NCBI RefSeq assembly: GCF_027497195.1
Contig: NZ_CP114905.1
Span: forward strand, 7,542,001-7,606,000
Reading direction: 5' to 3'
Length of the DNA: 64,000 nt
DNA from: Streptomyces sp. WMMC500
Lineage (GTDB): Bacteria; Actinomycetota; Actinomycetes; Streptomycetales; Streptomycetaceae
Under the pieces are notes generated by a model. That model saw only the letters and a program-made list of their open reading frames with translations, made no database searches and was not told the origin of the DNA. Position 1 is the first letter of the stretch, and each line of letters begins with the position of its first letter. Of the stretch, positions 18,686 through 26,486 are shown one piece after another. The position numbers were made by a program, and so were the translations under genes.

Positions 18686-19576
18686 TCAAGCCCCGGCGGC
18701 CAAGCGCGTGTGCCTGGGGATGCTGCCGAACTTGCCGGAATGGAAGTCTCGGTACGCCTGAACGATCTCGGCCCGGCTGTTCATCACGAACGGACCGTGG
18801 GCGACGACGGTCTCCCCGATGGGCCGGCCGGAGAACACCATCACCTTTGTCTGTTCGTCGGCGTCGCCGGCGGCCAGGAGCAGCGTGGTCGGGTCACCCT
18901 GCCGGGACACGGGATCGGACCAGGCGATCTCTCCCGCGCGTACGGTCCGCCCGCCGACCGTCAGGCAGCCCGCGATCACGTACGCGAAAGAGCGTTCGCT
19001 CCCGTCGAGTATCTGCCGGTACTCGGTTCTCGGGTCGAGCGTGATCACCATGCCCAGAATCGGCCAGTGATTGACTGCCGGCCCGCGCACTGCCCCGGTC
19101 CCGCCCGAGATCAGCTCGACCAGGACACCCGGCTCGGTATGCACGGCGTGGCTACCGGCCCGCAGGTCCTGGTAGCCGGTGGGTACCGACTTCTGATGCG
19201 ACGGAAGGTTGAGCCACATCTGGATCACATGGGCGTGCTCCGCGCGGGCAGCGACCTCACGGTGGATGACGCCCCGTCCGGCCGTCATCCACTGCACGTC
19301 TCCGGGCCCCAGGACACCGGTGTTGCCCATACTGTCACCGTGCTCCAGGGCCCCGTCCAGAACGAGGGTCACGGTCTCCATCCCGCGGTGCGGATGCCAC
19401 TCGAACCCCGGCTGACTGACCCGTTCCTCTCCCATGAGCAGGAACGGGTCGGTCCACGCGTCGTCGCCCGGCGGGATGATCAGCGCACTGTGGTCGGACA
19501 TGGGGGTCGGACCGATGTCCACCTTGGCGACAACCCGGTCCACCCGTCGCTCCGTCGGCGCGGTTCGTGCGGTCAT
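18686..19576 (-). CDS. Pirin family protein
   Basis: A 296-residue bicupin protein. The N-terminal cupin carries the metal-site residues of pirins: HPHRGMETVTLVLDG near residue 62 and a His/Glu pair further on (RGVIHREV near residue 103). A second cupin with YVIAGCLTVGG begins near residue 205. Pirins have Fe-dependent quercetinase or redox-regulator activity. ATG 19576 is supported by AGAGGGAAGG upstream. The gene diverges from the HxlR-type regulator, a common arrangement in quinone-stress responses. Confidence 0.92.
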   Translation of the reverse strand: MTARTAPTERRVDRVVAKVDIGPTPMSDHSALIIPPGDDAWTDPFLLMGEERVSQPGFEWHPHRGMETVTLVLDGALEHGDSMGNTGVLGPGDVQWMTAGRGVIHREVAARAEHAHVIQMWLNLPSHQKSVPTGYQDLRAGSHAVHTEPGVLVELISGGTGAVRGPAVNHWPILGMVITLDPRTEYRQILDGSERSFAYVIAGCLTVGGRTVRAGEIAWSDPVSRQGDPTTLLLAAGDADEQTKVMVFSGRPIGETVVAHGPFVMNSRAEIVQAYRDFHSGKFGSIPRHTRLAAGA

Positions 19577-19646
19577 GGTGCCTTCCCTCTCGTCGGCCCG
19601 GGACCAGCATCCGGCCCGGCGGCCTGCATCGACAAAGAGCACCGAA

Positions 19647-19669
19647 GTTACTTATCCTGGAGAAGTGAC
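19647..19669. promoter_or_regulatory. Inverted repeat overlapping the hxlR start
   Basis: GTTACTT and AAGTGAC form near-perfect 7-base arms (one mismatch) nine bases apart. The right arm contains the GTG start of the HxlR gene, and the repeat lies in the divergent promoter region. This resembles the TACT-type inverted sites used by HxlR/YodB-like redox regulators, so autoregulation together with control of the pirin gene is plausible. Confidence 0.5.
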
Positions 19670-20063
19670 TGGATCGCCTGACTCCCCTGTCGACGAGGAG
19701 AGCTGCCACCGCATCCTGCGCGCGCTCGACATCATCGGGGTCCGCTGGACCGGACCGATCCTGCTCGCCGGGGCCCGGGGTGCCCGCCGGTTCAAGGAGT
19801 ACCGCGCTCTGGTCCCGGGCATCTCGGACCCGCAGCTGTCACTGCGACTCAAGCAGTTGCAGAGCCGCGGGCTCATGGAACGCACAGTCGTCCCCAGCAC
19901 GCCGGTCCAGATCATGTACGCCCTCACTCCTGACGCTGAAGAGCTGATCTCCGCCCTTCAGCCGTTGTCGCGCTGGAGCGAACGAAACTCCCTGCGCGAA
20001 GCGAGACGTGACGCGGAACAACCCCCTGCCTCACCCGGATCCACCGGCTCGCTTCGCGGTTGA
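19665..20063 (+). CDS. HxlR-family transcriptional regulator
   Basis: A 132-residue winged-helix regulator. Typical HxlR features are a Cys near the N terminus (EESCHRIL, residue 14), the helix RALDIIGVRWTGPILLAG, RRFKEYRALVPGISDPQLSLRLKQL and the wing LMERTVV, YALT. The single early Cys is the residue used for quinone/electrophile sensing in several members. GTG 19665 is chosen because CTGGAGAA precedes it at normal spacing. It is divergent from the pirin and NmrA-like genes, its likely targets. Confidence 0.92.
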   Translation: MTGSPDSPVDEESCHRILRALDIIGVRWTGPILLAGARGARRFKEYRALVPGISDPQLSLRLKQLQSRGLMERTVVPSTPVQIMYALTPDAEELISALQPLSRWSERNSLREARRDAEQPPASPGSTGSLRG

Positions 20064-20490
20064 TCATCTCCGGTGATCGGGGGGCGGCGTCCTGGACAGG
20101 ATCGAACCTGCGACGCCTGCTTGAGGAGTGGGATCGAATCTCTGCCGGGTATTGCCTGAGGCTGCCGCGTGCGGCTGCTGCGCCTGATCAGCGCCACGTG
20201 CCTGACGACCTCCGCCGTCGAGTGGGAACGGCGCGGGAAGCGTCCCCCTGCCCCGTCCCCTCCCGCTCTGGGGCCGGGGAGCCCGTCCCGCGCCGTTGCC
20301 GTTCCCACGGCCGGCAGCGGAGCGGAACCGGCGCCGCGGCCAACCGGCCCCGTACCGGCTCGGGCCGGCGGTCCGTCCGCGGTGTCGTCAGCGGCTCTGC
20401 CGGCGCCGCCACACGTGTCGGCCCGCCGTCGCCGCCGTGTGAACACCGCCGGTGCCAGCAGCAGGCGCACCGCGGCCATGACACTCAGTC
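20064..20490. other. Gene-poor region after hxlR with a large imperfect hairpin
   Basis: No convincing gene. The stretch contains GTGGGAACGGCGCGGGA (20222-20238), which can pair with 20286-20308 (TCCCGCGCC...CCGTTCCCAC) leaving a six-base bulge on the right arm, with a GC-rich apical part of about 47 bases. On the minus strand at 20080-20150 there are two GGTTCGATCC-like T-loop motifs that could be tRNA debris, but no cloverleaf forms. Confidence 0.4.
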
Positions 20491-20860
20491 TCATTCGGAG
20501 ATCACTTCCAGTCGGGTGACCCACTTGGTCTGCAGGACACCGGGGCGGTTGGGGGCGATGACGCGGGCCGGACAGCCGTGATCCGGCGCCAGGACATCGC
20601 CGCAGCGCCAGCAGCGCCAGCAGCGTCAGATCGTCGCGTGTGTACGTGCGGTCCCTCTCCGAGACGCCGTATCCGCCGCGGGTCTGCAGTGATACGACGC
20701 GCAGCCGCGCCCCGCCGGGGAGCCCGGCCCGCTCCAGCAGGTCCTTGATCCGCACGCCCTCCCAGTGGGCCGACTTCGACCAGCCCTCGACGCAGGCGAT
20801 CGGCAGCGTCGCGGAGTGCTGCGGCAGGGCGCGTAGCTGATCGAGCGTCAGCTCGTAGCC
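20491..20860 (-). pseudogene. Molybdopterin-dependent oxidoreductase remnant, truncated and frameshifted
   Basis: On the minus strand the translation gives YELTLDQLRALPQHSATLPIACVEGWS, the conserved cofactor-binding segment with the key Cys, followed by VRIKDLLERAG. The reading frame then breaks in a CTGCTGGCG duplication near 20590. It resumes in another frame as VLAPDHGCPARVIAPNRPGVLQTKWVTRLEV to a TGA at 20491. This is the C-terminal third of a sulfite-oxidase-family enzyme. Its upstream part is replaced at about 20865 by an ISAs1 transposase end, so the gene is dead. Confidence 0.85.
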
Positions 20861-20869
20861 GGTGGGGCC

Positions 20870-21049
20870 ACCTTCGCCGAGGACGCCTCGAAGATCCGCA
20901 CCGGCCACGGCCCGGCCGACATGGCCACCCTGCGCAACTTCGCGATCAGCACCCCCGAGGCCACCGGCCACCACGGCATCGCCGCCGGGCTCCGATACCT
21001 CTCCCACCAACCCCACACCCGACCGCTTGACCTCATCGGCCTGCCCTGA
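20870..21049 (+). mobile_element. ISAs1-family transposase C-terminal fragment
   Basis: The plus-strand frame from 20870 reads FAEDASKIRTGHGPADMATLRNFAI, then HHGIAAGLRYLS and RPLDLIGLP before TGA at 21047. The RTGHGP-MATLRN-IA pattern is the C terminus of ISAs1-type DDE transposases. Sixty codons remain. It abuts the broken molybdopterin oxidoreductase, so the insertion or a later deletion removed the 5' part of that gene. Confidence 0.8.
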
Positions 21050-21245
21050 CCAGCACCAACTCGTGACCACGCAGACTTTGAATCAGCCCTGTCCGGCGCT
21101 GCCCGCAGTCTCCCCGCGGACTCCGGGCGGTTGAACCGCCCGGCACCACATGGATGCTCGGAATCGATGCCCCCGAGATCACCACAAACAAGCGAAAGCA
21201 TCCATCGCGCGAGCGGCAGTTCCGCCTCGGCAAGCGTGCGCGTAC
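21050..21245. other. Remnant DNA between the ISAs1 fragment and the second AfsR-like gene
   Basis: No gene is seen. The first 50 bases may be the end of the insertion sequence, but I cannot identify its inverted repeat. A GGGCGGTTGAACCGCCC hairpin (21125-21141) could terminate the regulator's transcript, which arrives on the minus strand. Confidence 0.4.
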
Positions 21246-24218
21246 TCATGTGACTGCCACCCCCTCCGTGCATTGACCGAGGCGGTGGAGTTTCCCCCGG
21301 ATCTGATCGGTGTCGGGGTGGTCGATCGCTTCGTAGACGGCGAGCGCTTGTCGCCAGGTGGTGTGGGCGGCTTCGGGATCGCCGACGTCGAGGAGGACAT
21401 CGCCGAGGTGGCCGAGGGTGTCACCCTCGGCCGAGACGTTGCCGATGTCGCGGTGCACCTGAAGAGCCTGGTGGTAGTGGTCGATAGCCTCGTGGTGGCG
21501 GTGGAGGCGGTGGTGGATGGTGCCGAGGACGTCGAGTGTGGCGCCTTCGACCCAGCGGTTGCCGGTGGCGCGGAGGATGGTCAGTGCCTCCTGGAGGTGG
21601 CCGGTGGCCTCGTCGTAGCGGCCGAGTCGCTGGCAGGCGTCGCCGAGGTTGCCCAGGGCGACGCCCTGGCCCCAGGGGTTGCCGCTGGCGCGGTGGAGTG
21701 CCAGGCCCCGGCGGCAGTATTCGACGGCCTCGTCGGGCCGGCCCGCCTGGAGGTAGGTGTGGCCCAGGTGGGACATGGTCCGGGTTTCGCCCTGGGTGTC
21801 CCCGAGTTCTTGCCAGAGGGTCATCGACCGGCGGAGGTGGGTGACGGCTTCGTCGAATCTGTGCATCGCAGTCAGCGCGGCGGCCACGTCGCCGTGACTC
21901 CATGCCTGACCCACCCGGTCGTCGCCGTCGCGGACGGCGTCGAGCGAGGTGGTGGCGATGTCGAGCCAGTCGTGCAGGTGGCTGCGGAGGAGGCAGAACC
22001 CCCACAGTGCCGCGGCCAGCCGCCACGCGATACCCGGTCGGCCGGCTGCTACGGCCTGGTGCACCGCGGCGACCAGGTTGGGGCGCTCGGTCTCGCACCA
22101 CTCCAGCGCCCGGCCGTGCGCGGTGAACGTCAGCGGACGACAGCCGGCTGGCGGAAACATCAGCGGGATCCGCTGCCGATGCGGGGTCAGATGCGGGTAG
22201 GCGGCGTCCGCGGTGTGCAGATACCAGCACAGCAGCCGCTCAGACGCCCGTTCCCGCTCCGCCCGTGTTTCCTGCGCCTGCACCCGCTCGCCGGCGTGGA
22301 CACGCAGCAGGTCGTGCAGGGTGTAGCGCCCCGGTACGTGCTCGGTGAGCAGGTGGGCGCGTGTGAGCTCGGTCAGCAGTTCGCGGGCTTCGCGCAGTGC
22401 CACCCCGGCCAGCGCAGCCGCCGCGGGCGCGGAGAGATCGGGCCCCGAATGCAGGCCCAGCAGCCGGAACAGCCGGGCGGCGGGCACCGACAGCGCCTCG
22501 TACGAAGTGGCGAAGACCGCCCGTACATCCGCGCCGAGATCGCCCCCGGCAAAGGCGTCGAGGCTGTTCCGCCCCTCGCGCAACTCCTCGGCGATGGCAC
22601 CCAGCGGGAACTCGGGGCGCGTGGCCGCCCGCGCCGCGACGATCGCCAGCGCCAGCGGCAGCCGGGCGCACCGCTCAAGTATCTCCTCCGCCGCCCGCGG
22701 TTCCGTCGCCAGCCGCGCGGCTCCGAGGCGGCGCACCAGAAAGTCGTGTGCCTCAGCCGGTGTCAGCGGGCTCAGCGTCAGCGGCTGCGCCCCGTTGTTG
22801 ACGACCAGACCGGTGAGCCGGCTGCGGCTGGTCACGATCACCAGACAACCCGGCGCACCCGGCAGCAACGGCCGCACCTGTTCACTGTCCCGGGCATTGT
22901 CCAGCACCACGAGCACCCGCCGGCCGGCCAGCAAGGTGCGGTACAGCGCTGCCTGAGCCTCCACGTCAGCGGGGATGCGCTGCGCGGGAACACCCAGCGC
23001 ATCCAGGAAGATCCGAATCGCCTCAGCCGACGAAACCGGAGAGCCGACCGGGTCGAAGCCGCGCAGGTTGATGTACAGCTGCCCGTCCGGATAGCGGTGG
23101 GCGACCCGGTGCGCCCAGTGCACGGCCAAAGCGGTCTTCCCGATACCCCCCATGCCTCCGATCGCGCTGATCACCACCGCCGGCGGCACCACCCCGCCAT
23201 CCGGCAACAACGCCTCGACCTGCGCCAGTTCGATGTGCCGACCGGTGAACGCAGCGAGGTCGGCGGGCAGTTGCGCCGGGCGAGCCGACTGCTCGACGAC
23301 CGGGTCCGCCCCCGCGTCGGCCCCATCGGGAGCAGTGAGGTCCGGGGGGAGCTGCTCGGGCCCGGCCGCCTGCCTGGCGGCCGGGAGCACCTCCTGCACG
23401 GCCTCTTGCCGTACGGGGGGAGGGTGGAGGGAGGTGTCGGCGGTGAGGATGCGGTGGTGCAGCTCCTGCAGTGACGCGCCGGGGTCGATGCCCAGTTCCG
23501 TGGCCAGGATGCGGCGTGTGCTGCGATACGCCGCCAGTGCCTCGGCCTGCCGTCCGGACCGGTACAGCGCCAGCATCAACAGATGGCACAGCCGTTCGCG
23601 CAGCGGGTACTCACCGGTCAGCACGCCCAACTCGGCGATCACCTCGCCGTGCCGTCCGAGCCGGACATCGACCTCCAGCCGGGCCTCCAGCGCGGTGAGC
23701 CGCAGCTCCGCCAGCCGGGAACGCTCGGCCTCCGCCAGCGGCCCGGGCAGGCCGGCCAGCGGCACACCCTGCCACCCGTCCAGCGCGGCGCGCAGCATAT
23801 CCGCCGCGGCCGGCGCCCGGCCGGTATCGCGCAGCCGCTTCGCCTCGGCGACCCGCTGCTCGAACACGCCGAGGTCCAGGGCGTGTTGGGGTACGCGGGC
23901 AAGGTATCCGTCCGCGGTCGAGACGATCACCTGCGGGGACGCGCCGACGGCGTGCCCGGGTTCGAGCACCTTGCGCAGACGCGACGCATAGGTGCGCAGC
24001 ACCGACACCGCCGCGGGCGGCAGCTCATCACCCCACACGGCGTCGATGAGTTCGGCGACGGTGACAGGCCGCCCGCGCCGCAGCAACAACGCCGCCAGCA
24101 CCACACGCTGCTGCGGCGAACCCAGCGCCACCTCACGCTCACCGCACCACGCACGCACCGGCCCCAACACCGAAAACCGCAAAGATCCCTCAACAGGTCC
24201 TTCAAAGGCTGCGTTCAT
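21246..24218 (-). CDS. AfsR/SARP-family regulator (BTAD, NB-ARC ATPase, TPR)
   Basis: A 990-residue regulator with the AfsR architecture: winged-helix DNA-binding domain (about residues 15-100), BTAD (105-265), a Pro/Ala-rich linker, an NB-ARC ATPase with Walker A GGMGGIGKTALA near residue 355 and Walker B RVLVVLDNARD near 440, and C-terminal TPR repeats (from about 740) with clear GQA/GRPDEAVEYCRRGLAL-type units. ATG 24218 is the first plausible start. Similar in layout to the regulator at 13970 but clearly a different gene. It flanks the other side of the decayed segment. Its targets are unknown. Confidence 0.93.
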   Translation of the reverse strand: MNAAFEGPVEGSLRFSVLGPVRAWCGEREVALGSPQQRVVLAALLLRRGRPVTVAELIDAVWGDELPPAAVSVLRTYASRLRKVLEPGHAVGASPQVIVSTADGYLARVPQHALDLGVFEQRVAEAKRLRDTGRAPAAADMLRAALDGWQGVPLAGLPGPLAEAERSRLAELRLTALEARLEVDVRLGRHGEVIAELGVLTGEYPLRERLCHLLMLALYRSGRQAEALAAYRSTRRILATELGIDPGASLQELHHRILTADTSLHPPPVRQEAVQEVLPAARQAAGPEQLPPDLTAPDGADAGADPVVEQSARPAQLPADLAAFTGRHIELAQVEALLPDGGVVPPAVVISAIGGMGGIGKTALAVHWAHRVAHRYPDGQLYINLRGFDPVGSPVSSAEAIRIFLDALGVPAQRIPADVEAQAALYRTLLAGRRVLVVLDNARDSEQVRPLLPGAPGCLVIVTSRSRLTGLVVNNGAQPLTLSPLTPAEAHDFLVRRLGAARLATEPRAAEEILERCARLPLALAIVAARAATRPEFPLGAIAEELREGRNSLDAFAGGDLGADVRAVFATSYEALSVPAARLFRLLGLHSGPDLSAPAAAALAGVALREARELLTELTRAHLLTEHVPGRYTLHDLLRVHAGERVQAQETRAERERASERLLCWYLHTADAAYPHLTPHRQRIPLMFPPAGCRPLTFTAHGRALEWCETERPNLVAAVHQAVAAGRPGIAWRLAAALWGFCLLRSHLHDWLDIATTSLDAVRDGDDRVGQAWSHGDVAAALTAMHRFDEAVTHLRRSMTLWQELGDTQGETRTMSHLGHTYLQAGRPDEAVEYCRRGLALHRASGNPWGQGVALGNLGDACQRLGRYDEATGHLQEALTILRATGNRWVEGATLDVLGTIHHRLHRHHEAIDHYHQALQVHRDIGNVSAEGDTLGHLGDVLLDVGDPEAAHTTWRQALAVYEAIDHPDTDQIRGKLHRLGQCTEGVAVT

Positions 24219-24748
24219 GATTCGCCCAGACGCCCTTCAGCGCGATCGCCGTACTGACCGTCATGCCCCTGCCGACCGCGAACGTGGAACGGACCGGCAT
24301 CAGCGCCACGCAGGCTACCGGTGCGAGCACGCGGAGTGGGTGCCGCCGTCTGGGCGGTCTACTGCGGCCGATGCACTCCGGGCTGTGAGGCCCCGGTGCG
24401 GGCACCTCGGATGCTTGCGTCGTGTGGTGATCATGATTCCCTTCTCGGCCGTCACGTACCACCGGGCCGCGGCAAGCGCGTCGTCCGGGGTGTCAAGGGG
24501 TCTTGAATCTCGCCACTCCCTGTTCAGGGGAGCGAAAATATCTCGCAGTCGACTGTCCCCAGCCGTCGGGTGGTAATGATCAGCGTGAGGAGTAGCGGTC
24601 AGCTCTCAACCGCGATGACCGGGGGTCGTCCCGGGCCGTCTCCTCGTACTGGGCGGTGCGCGTCGAGGTCGCCCGTGTCGTGGCAGGCAGTGGCCGCGCA
24701 ACCGTCGCGCAACCGCCGCGCTCCCGCCATCGCGTAGACACGTGTCGC
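24219..24748. other. Long gene-poor region between the AfsR-like gene and the endopeptidase
   Basis: I see no convincing gene. A minus-strand open frame of 86 codons (24202-24462) has a hydrophobic patch but overlaps the AfsR start and no family was recognised. The part at 24480-24560 is less GC-rich and may hold the regulator's promoter. Near 24640-24680 is a degenerate copy of the promoter segment at 17340-17380 (see findings). Confidence 0.4.
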
Positions 24749-24814
24749 AGGAGCCTCACGGCGGACGGCGTCATCGGCCCGGCGACCTGGGGCGCGTTGC
24801 TGGCGGGCACGTGA
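24749..24814 (+). pseudogene. Orphan peptidoglycan-binding repeat remnant
   Basis: The plus-strand frame from 24749 reads LTADGVIGPATWGALLAGT and a stop. This is the end of a PG_binding_1 domain (the DGxxGPxTWxAL motif is diagnostic). Nothing upstream continues the domain. It sits 26 bases before the start of an intact gene that itself has two such repeats, so it is probably the debris of a deleted paralogue or of a duplication. Confidence 0.75.
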
Positions 24815-24840
24815 GCGGCGATCCCGCGGAGGAGAACGCG

Positions 24841-25833
24841 ATGAGGAAGACGACCACACGCACGAACAGACCGCTGTTCCGTACGGCCGCGCTGATCGCC
24901 GCCGTGGCCGCCCTGATCCTGGGCCTGGGCGCACCGGCGAACGCCTACCCGCAGGCCGCCTTCCCGACCCAGAGCACCGGGAACAGGGGCACCGACGTGC
25001 TCGCGCTGCAGCACCTGCTGACCGGACAGGGCATCGCGGTGTCGGCGGACGGGATCTTCGGCCCCGCCACGAACATCGCGGTGCGTCAGTTCCAGACCGC
25101 CAAGGGCCTCGGCGTCGACGGCATCGTCGGCCCGCAGACCTGGGGCGCGCTGACCCCGACGATCCGGCAGGGCGACACCGGCGGTGCCGTCAGGGCCCTG
25201 CAGGCCGCGCTCAACGCCAAGCGCGGCGCCGGGCTCCCGGTCAGCGGCACCTTCGACGCCGCCACGACCTCGGCCGTACGGACCTTCCAGGGTCACGCCG
25301 GGATCGGCGTGGACGGCATCGTCGGCCCCGTCACCTGGAAGAACCTGCTCTGGCACTACGAGAACACCAGCTTCGGCAGCACGATGTGCGGCCAGAGCCC
25401 GGACGGCAACGCGAACGCCCACTGGGGCACGTCCGCGGCCGTCGCCCAACTGGAGGCCGCCGCCGCCTCCTTCGCCGGCACCGGCAACGGCAAGCTGCCG
25501 GTCGGCGACATCGGGTTCGAGCACGGCGGCGACATCCCGGGCCACGCCAGCCACGAGCTGGGCCTCGACGTCGACGTCTGGCCGGCGCGCACGGACTCGG
25601 CGCAGTGCACCGCGGGGCGGATCACCTGGCAGTCCGCCGCGTACGACCGGGCGGCGACCCGCGAACTGGTCAAAGCGATCCGCGCCTCGGCCCCCGGGCA
25701 CATCAAGCTGATCTTCTTCAACGACCCGCAGTTGATCTCCGAGGGCCTCGTCACGCAGTACGCCAACCACGACAACCACCTGCACGTGCGCTACTGCGAG
25801 AAGGTCCACGGGAACGCGCTGTACGACTGCTGA
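24841..25833 (+). CDS. Secreted murein endopeptidase with two peptidoglycan-binding repeats
   Basis: A 330-residue exported protein. The signal peptide is at residues 1-36 (basic start, hydrophobic core, cleavage near APANAYP). Two PG_binding_1 repeats follow at about 48-100 and 108-165, each ending in DGIVGPxTW. The catalytic domain, of the MepA penicillin-insensitive type, contains GGDIPGHASHELGLDVDVWP near residue 225 and HDNHLHVRYC near 312, which together supply the zinc-binding His and Asp residues. It should cut peptide cross-links in the wall. ATG 24841 follows GGAGGAGAACGCG. Confidence 0.9.
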   Translation: MRKTTTRTNRPLFRTAALIAAVAALILGLGAPANAYPQAAFPTQSTGNRGTDVLALQHLLTGQGIAVSADGIFGPATNIAVRQFQTAKGLGVDGIVGPQTWGALTPTIRQGDTGGAVRALQAALNAKRGAGLPVSGTFDAATTSAVRTFQGHAGIGVDGIVGPVTWKNLLWHYENTSFGSTMCGQSPDGNANAHWGTSAAVAQLEAAAASFAGTGNGKLPVGDIGFEHGGDIPGHASHELGLDVDVWPARTDSAQCTAGRITWQSAAYDRAATRELVKAIRASAPGHIKLIFFNDPQLISEGLVTQYANHDNHLHVRYCEKVHGNALYDC

Positions 25834-25886
25834 GCGGGCGCGGGCGCGGTCGGTCACGTGTCAGTCGCGGCTGCGATGATCGGCGC

Positions 25887-26468
25887 ATGAGCGCAGAAGC
25901 GGCGGACACCGCACCGCAGGACCGGTCCTCCGGGCGCGAACGGCCGCACCGCCACCGGGAGATCGTGGACGTGCACCTCCTGCTCCTCCGGCGCACCCCC
26001 GCGCCGGAGGTGCTGCTCGCCCGCCGCAGCGGCACGGGCTACGCGGACGGGCTGCTGAACCTGCCCAGCGGCCACCTGGAGGACGGCGAGGACGTGCGGG
26101 CGGCGGTGCTGCGCGAGACCGCCGAGGAGATCGGGCTCGTGCTCGACCCGGAGCGGGTCGCCGCGGCGCTCGTCATGCAGCACAAGTCGCCGGCGGGCCG
26201 GTCCCGTACGGGATGGTTCTTCGCCGCGGAGCTGCCGCCCGGCGCCCGGCCGGTCAACGCGGAGCCGGACAAGTGCGCGGGCATCGGCTGGTATCCCCTG
26301 GCCGCGCTGCCGGACGACATGGTGGCGTACTGCCGGGCGGGCATCGAGGCGTACCGCGCGGGGGAGCGGTTCGTGCTGCACTGGCACGAGGCGGACGACC
26401 CCGTCGCGTACGACCCGGAGGTGCCGGACCGGGCGGTGGCGCTGCCGCAGGCGGAGGGCCCGCCGTGA
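25887..26468 (+). CDS. NUDIX hydrolase
   Basis: A 193-residue protein. The complete Nudix box, GHLEDGEDVRAAVLRETAEEIGL, starts near residue 60 and has all catalytic Gly, Glu, Arg and Glu-Glu residues for Mg-dependent cleavage of nucleoside diphosphate derivatives. It begins 53 bases after the endopeptidase. ATG 25887 is the first start in frame after that gene. The substrate is not predictable. It converges with the GNAT gene with only 18 bases between the stops. Confidence 0.92.
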   Translation: MSAEAADTAPQDRSSGRERPHRHREIVDVHLLLLRRTPAPEVLLARRSGTGYADGLLNLPSGHLEDGEDVRAAVLRETAEEIGLVLDPERVAAALVMQHKSPAGRSRTGWFFAAELPPGARPVNAEPDKCAGIGWYPLAALPDDMVAYCRAGIEAYRAGERFVLHWHEADDPVAYDPEVPDRAVALPQAEGPP

Positions 26469-26486
26469 CCCCGGTGGGCCGGGGCC

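Noticed and set aside
20080..20150. tRNA-like T-loop motifs (GGTTCGATCC) on the minus strand
   Set aside because: No acceptor, D or anticodon arm can be folded around them. It may be debris of an attachment site but is not a tRNA gene.
24202..24462. Minus-strand frame of 86 codons with a hydrophobic patch upstream of the second AfsR-like gene
   Set aside because: It overlaps the regulator's start, lacks a ribosome site and has no recognisable family, so I do not list it as a gene.
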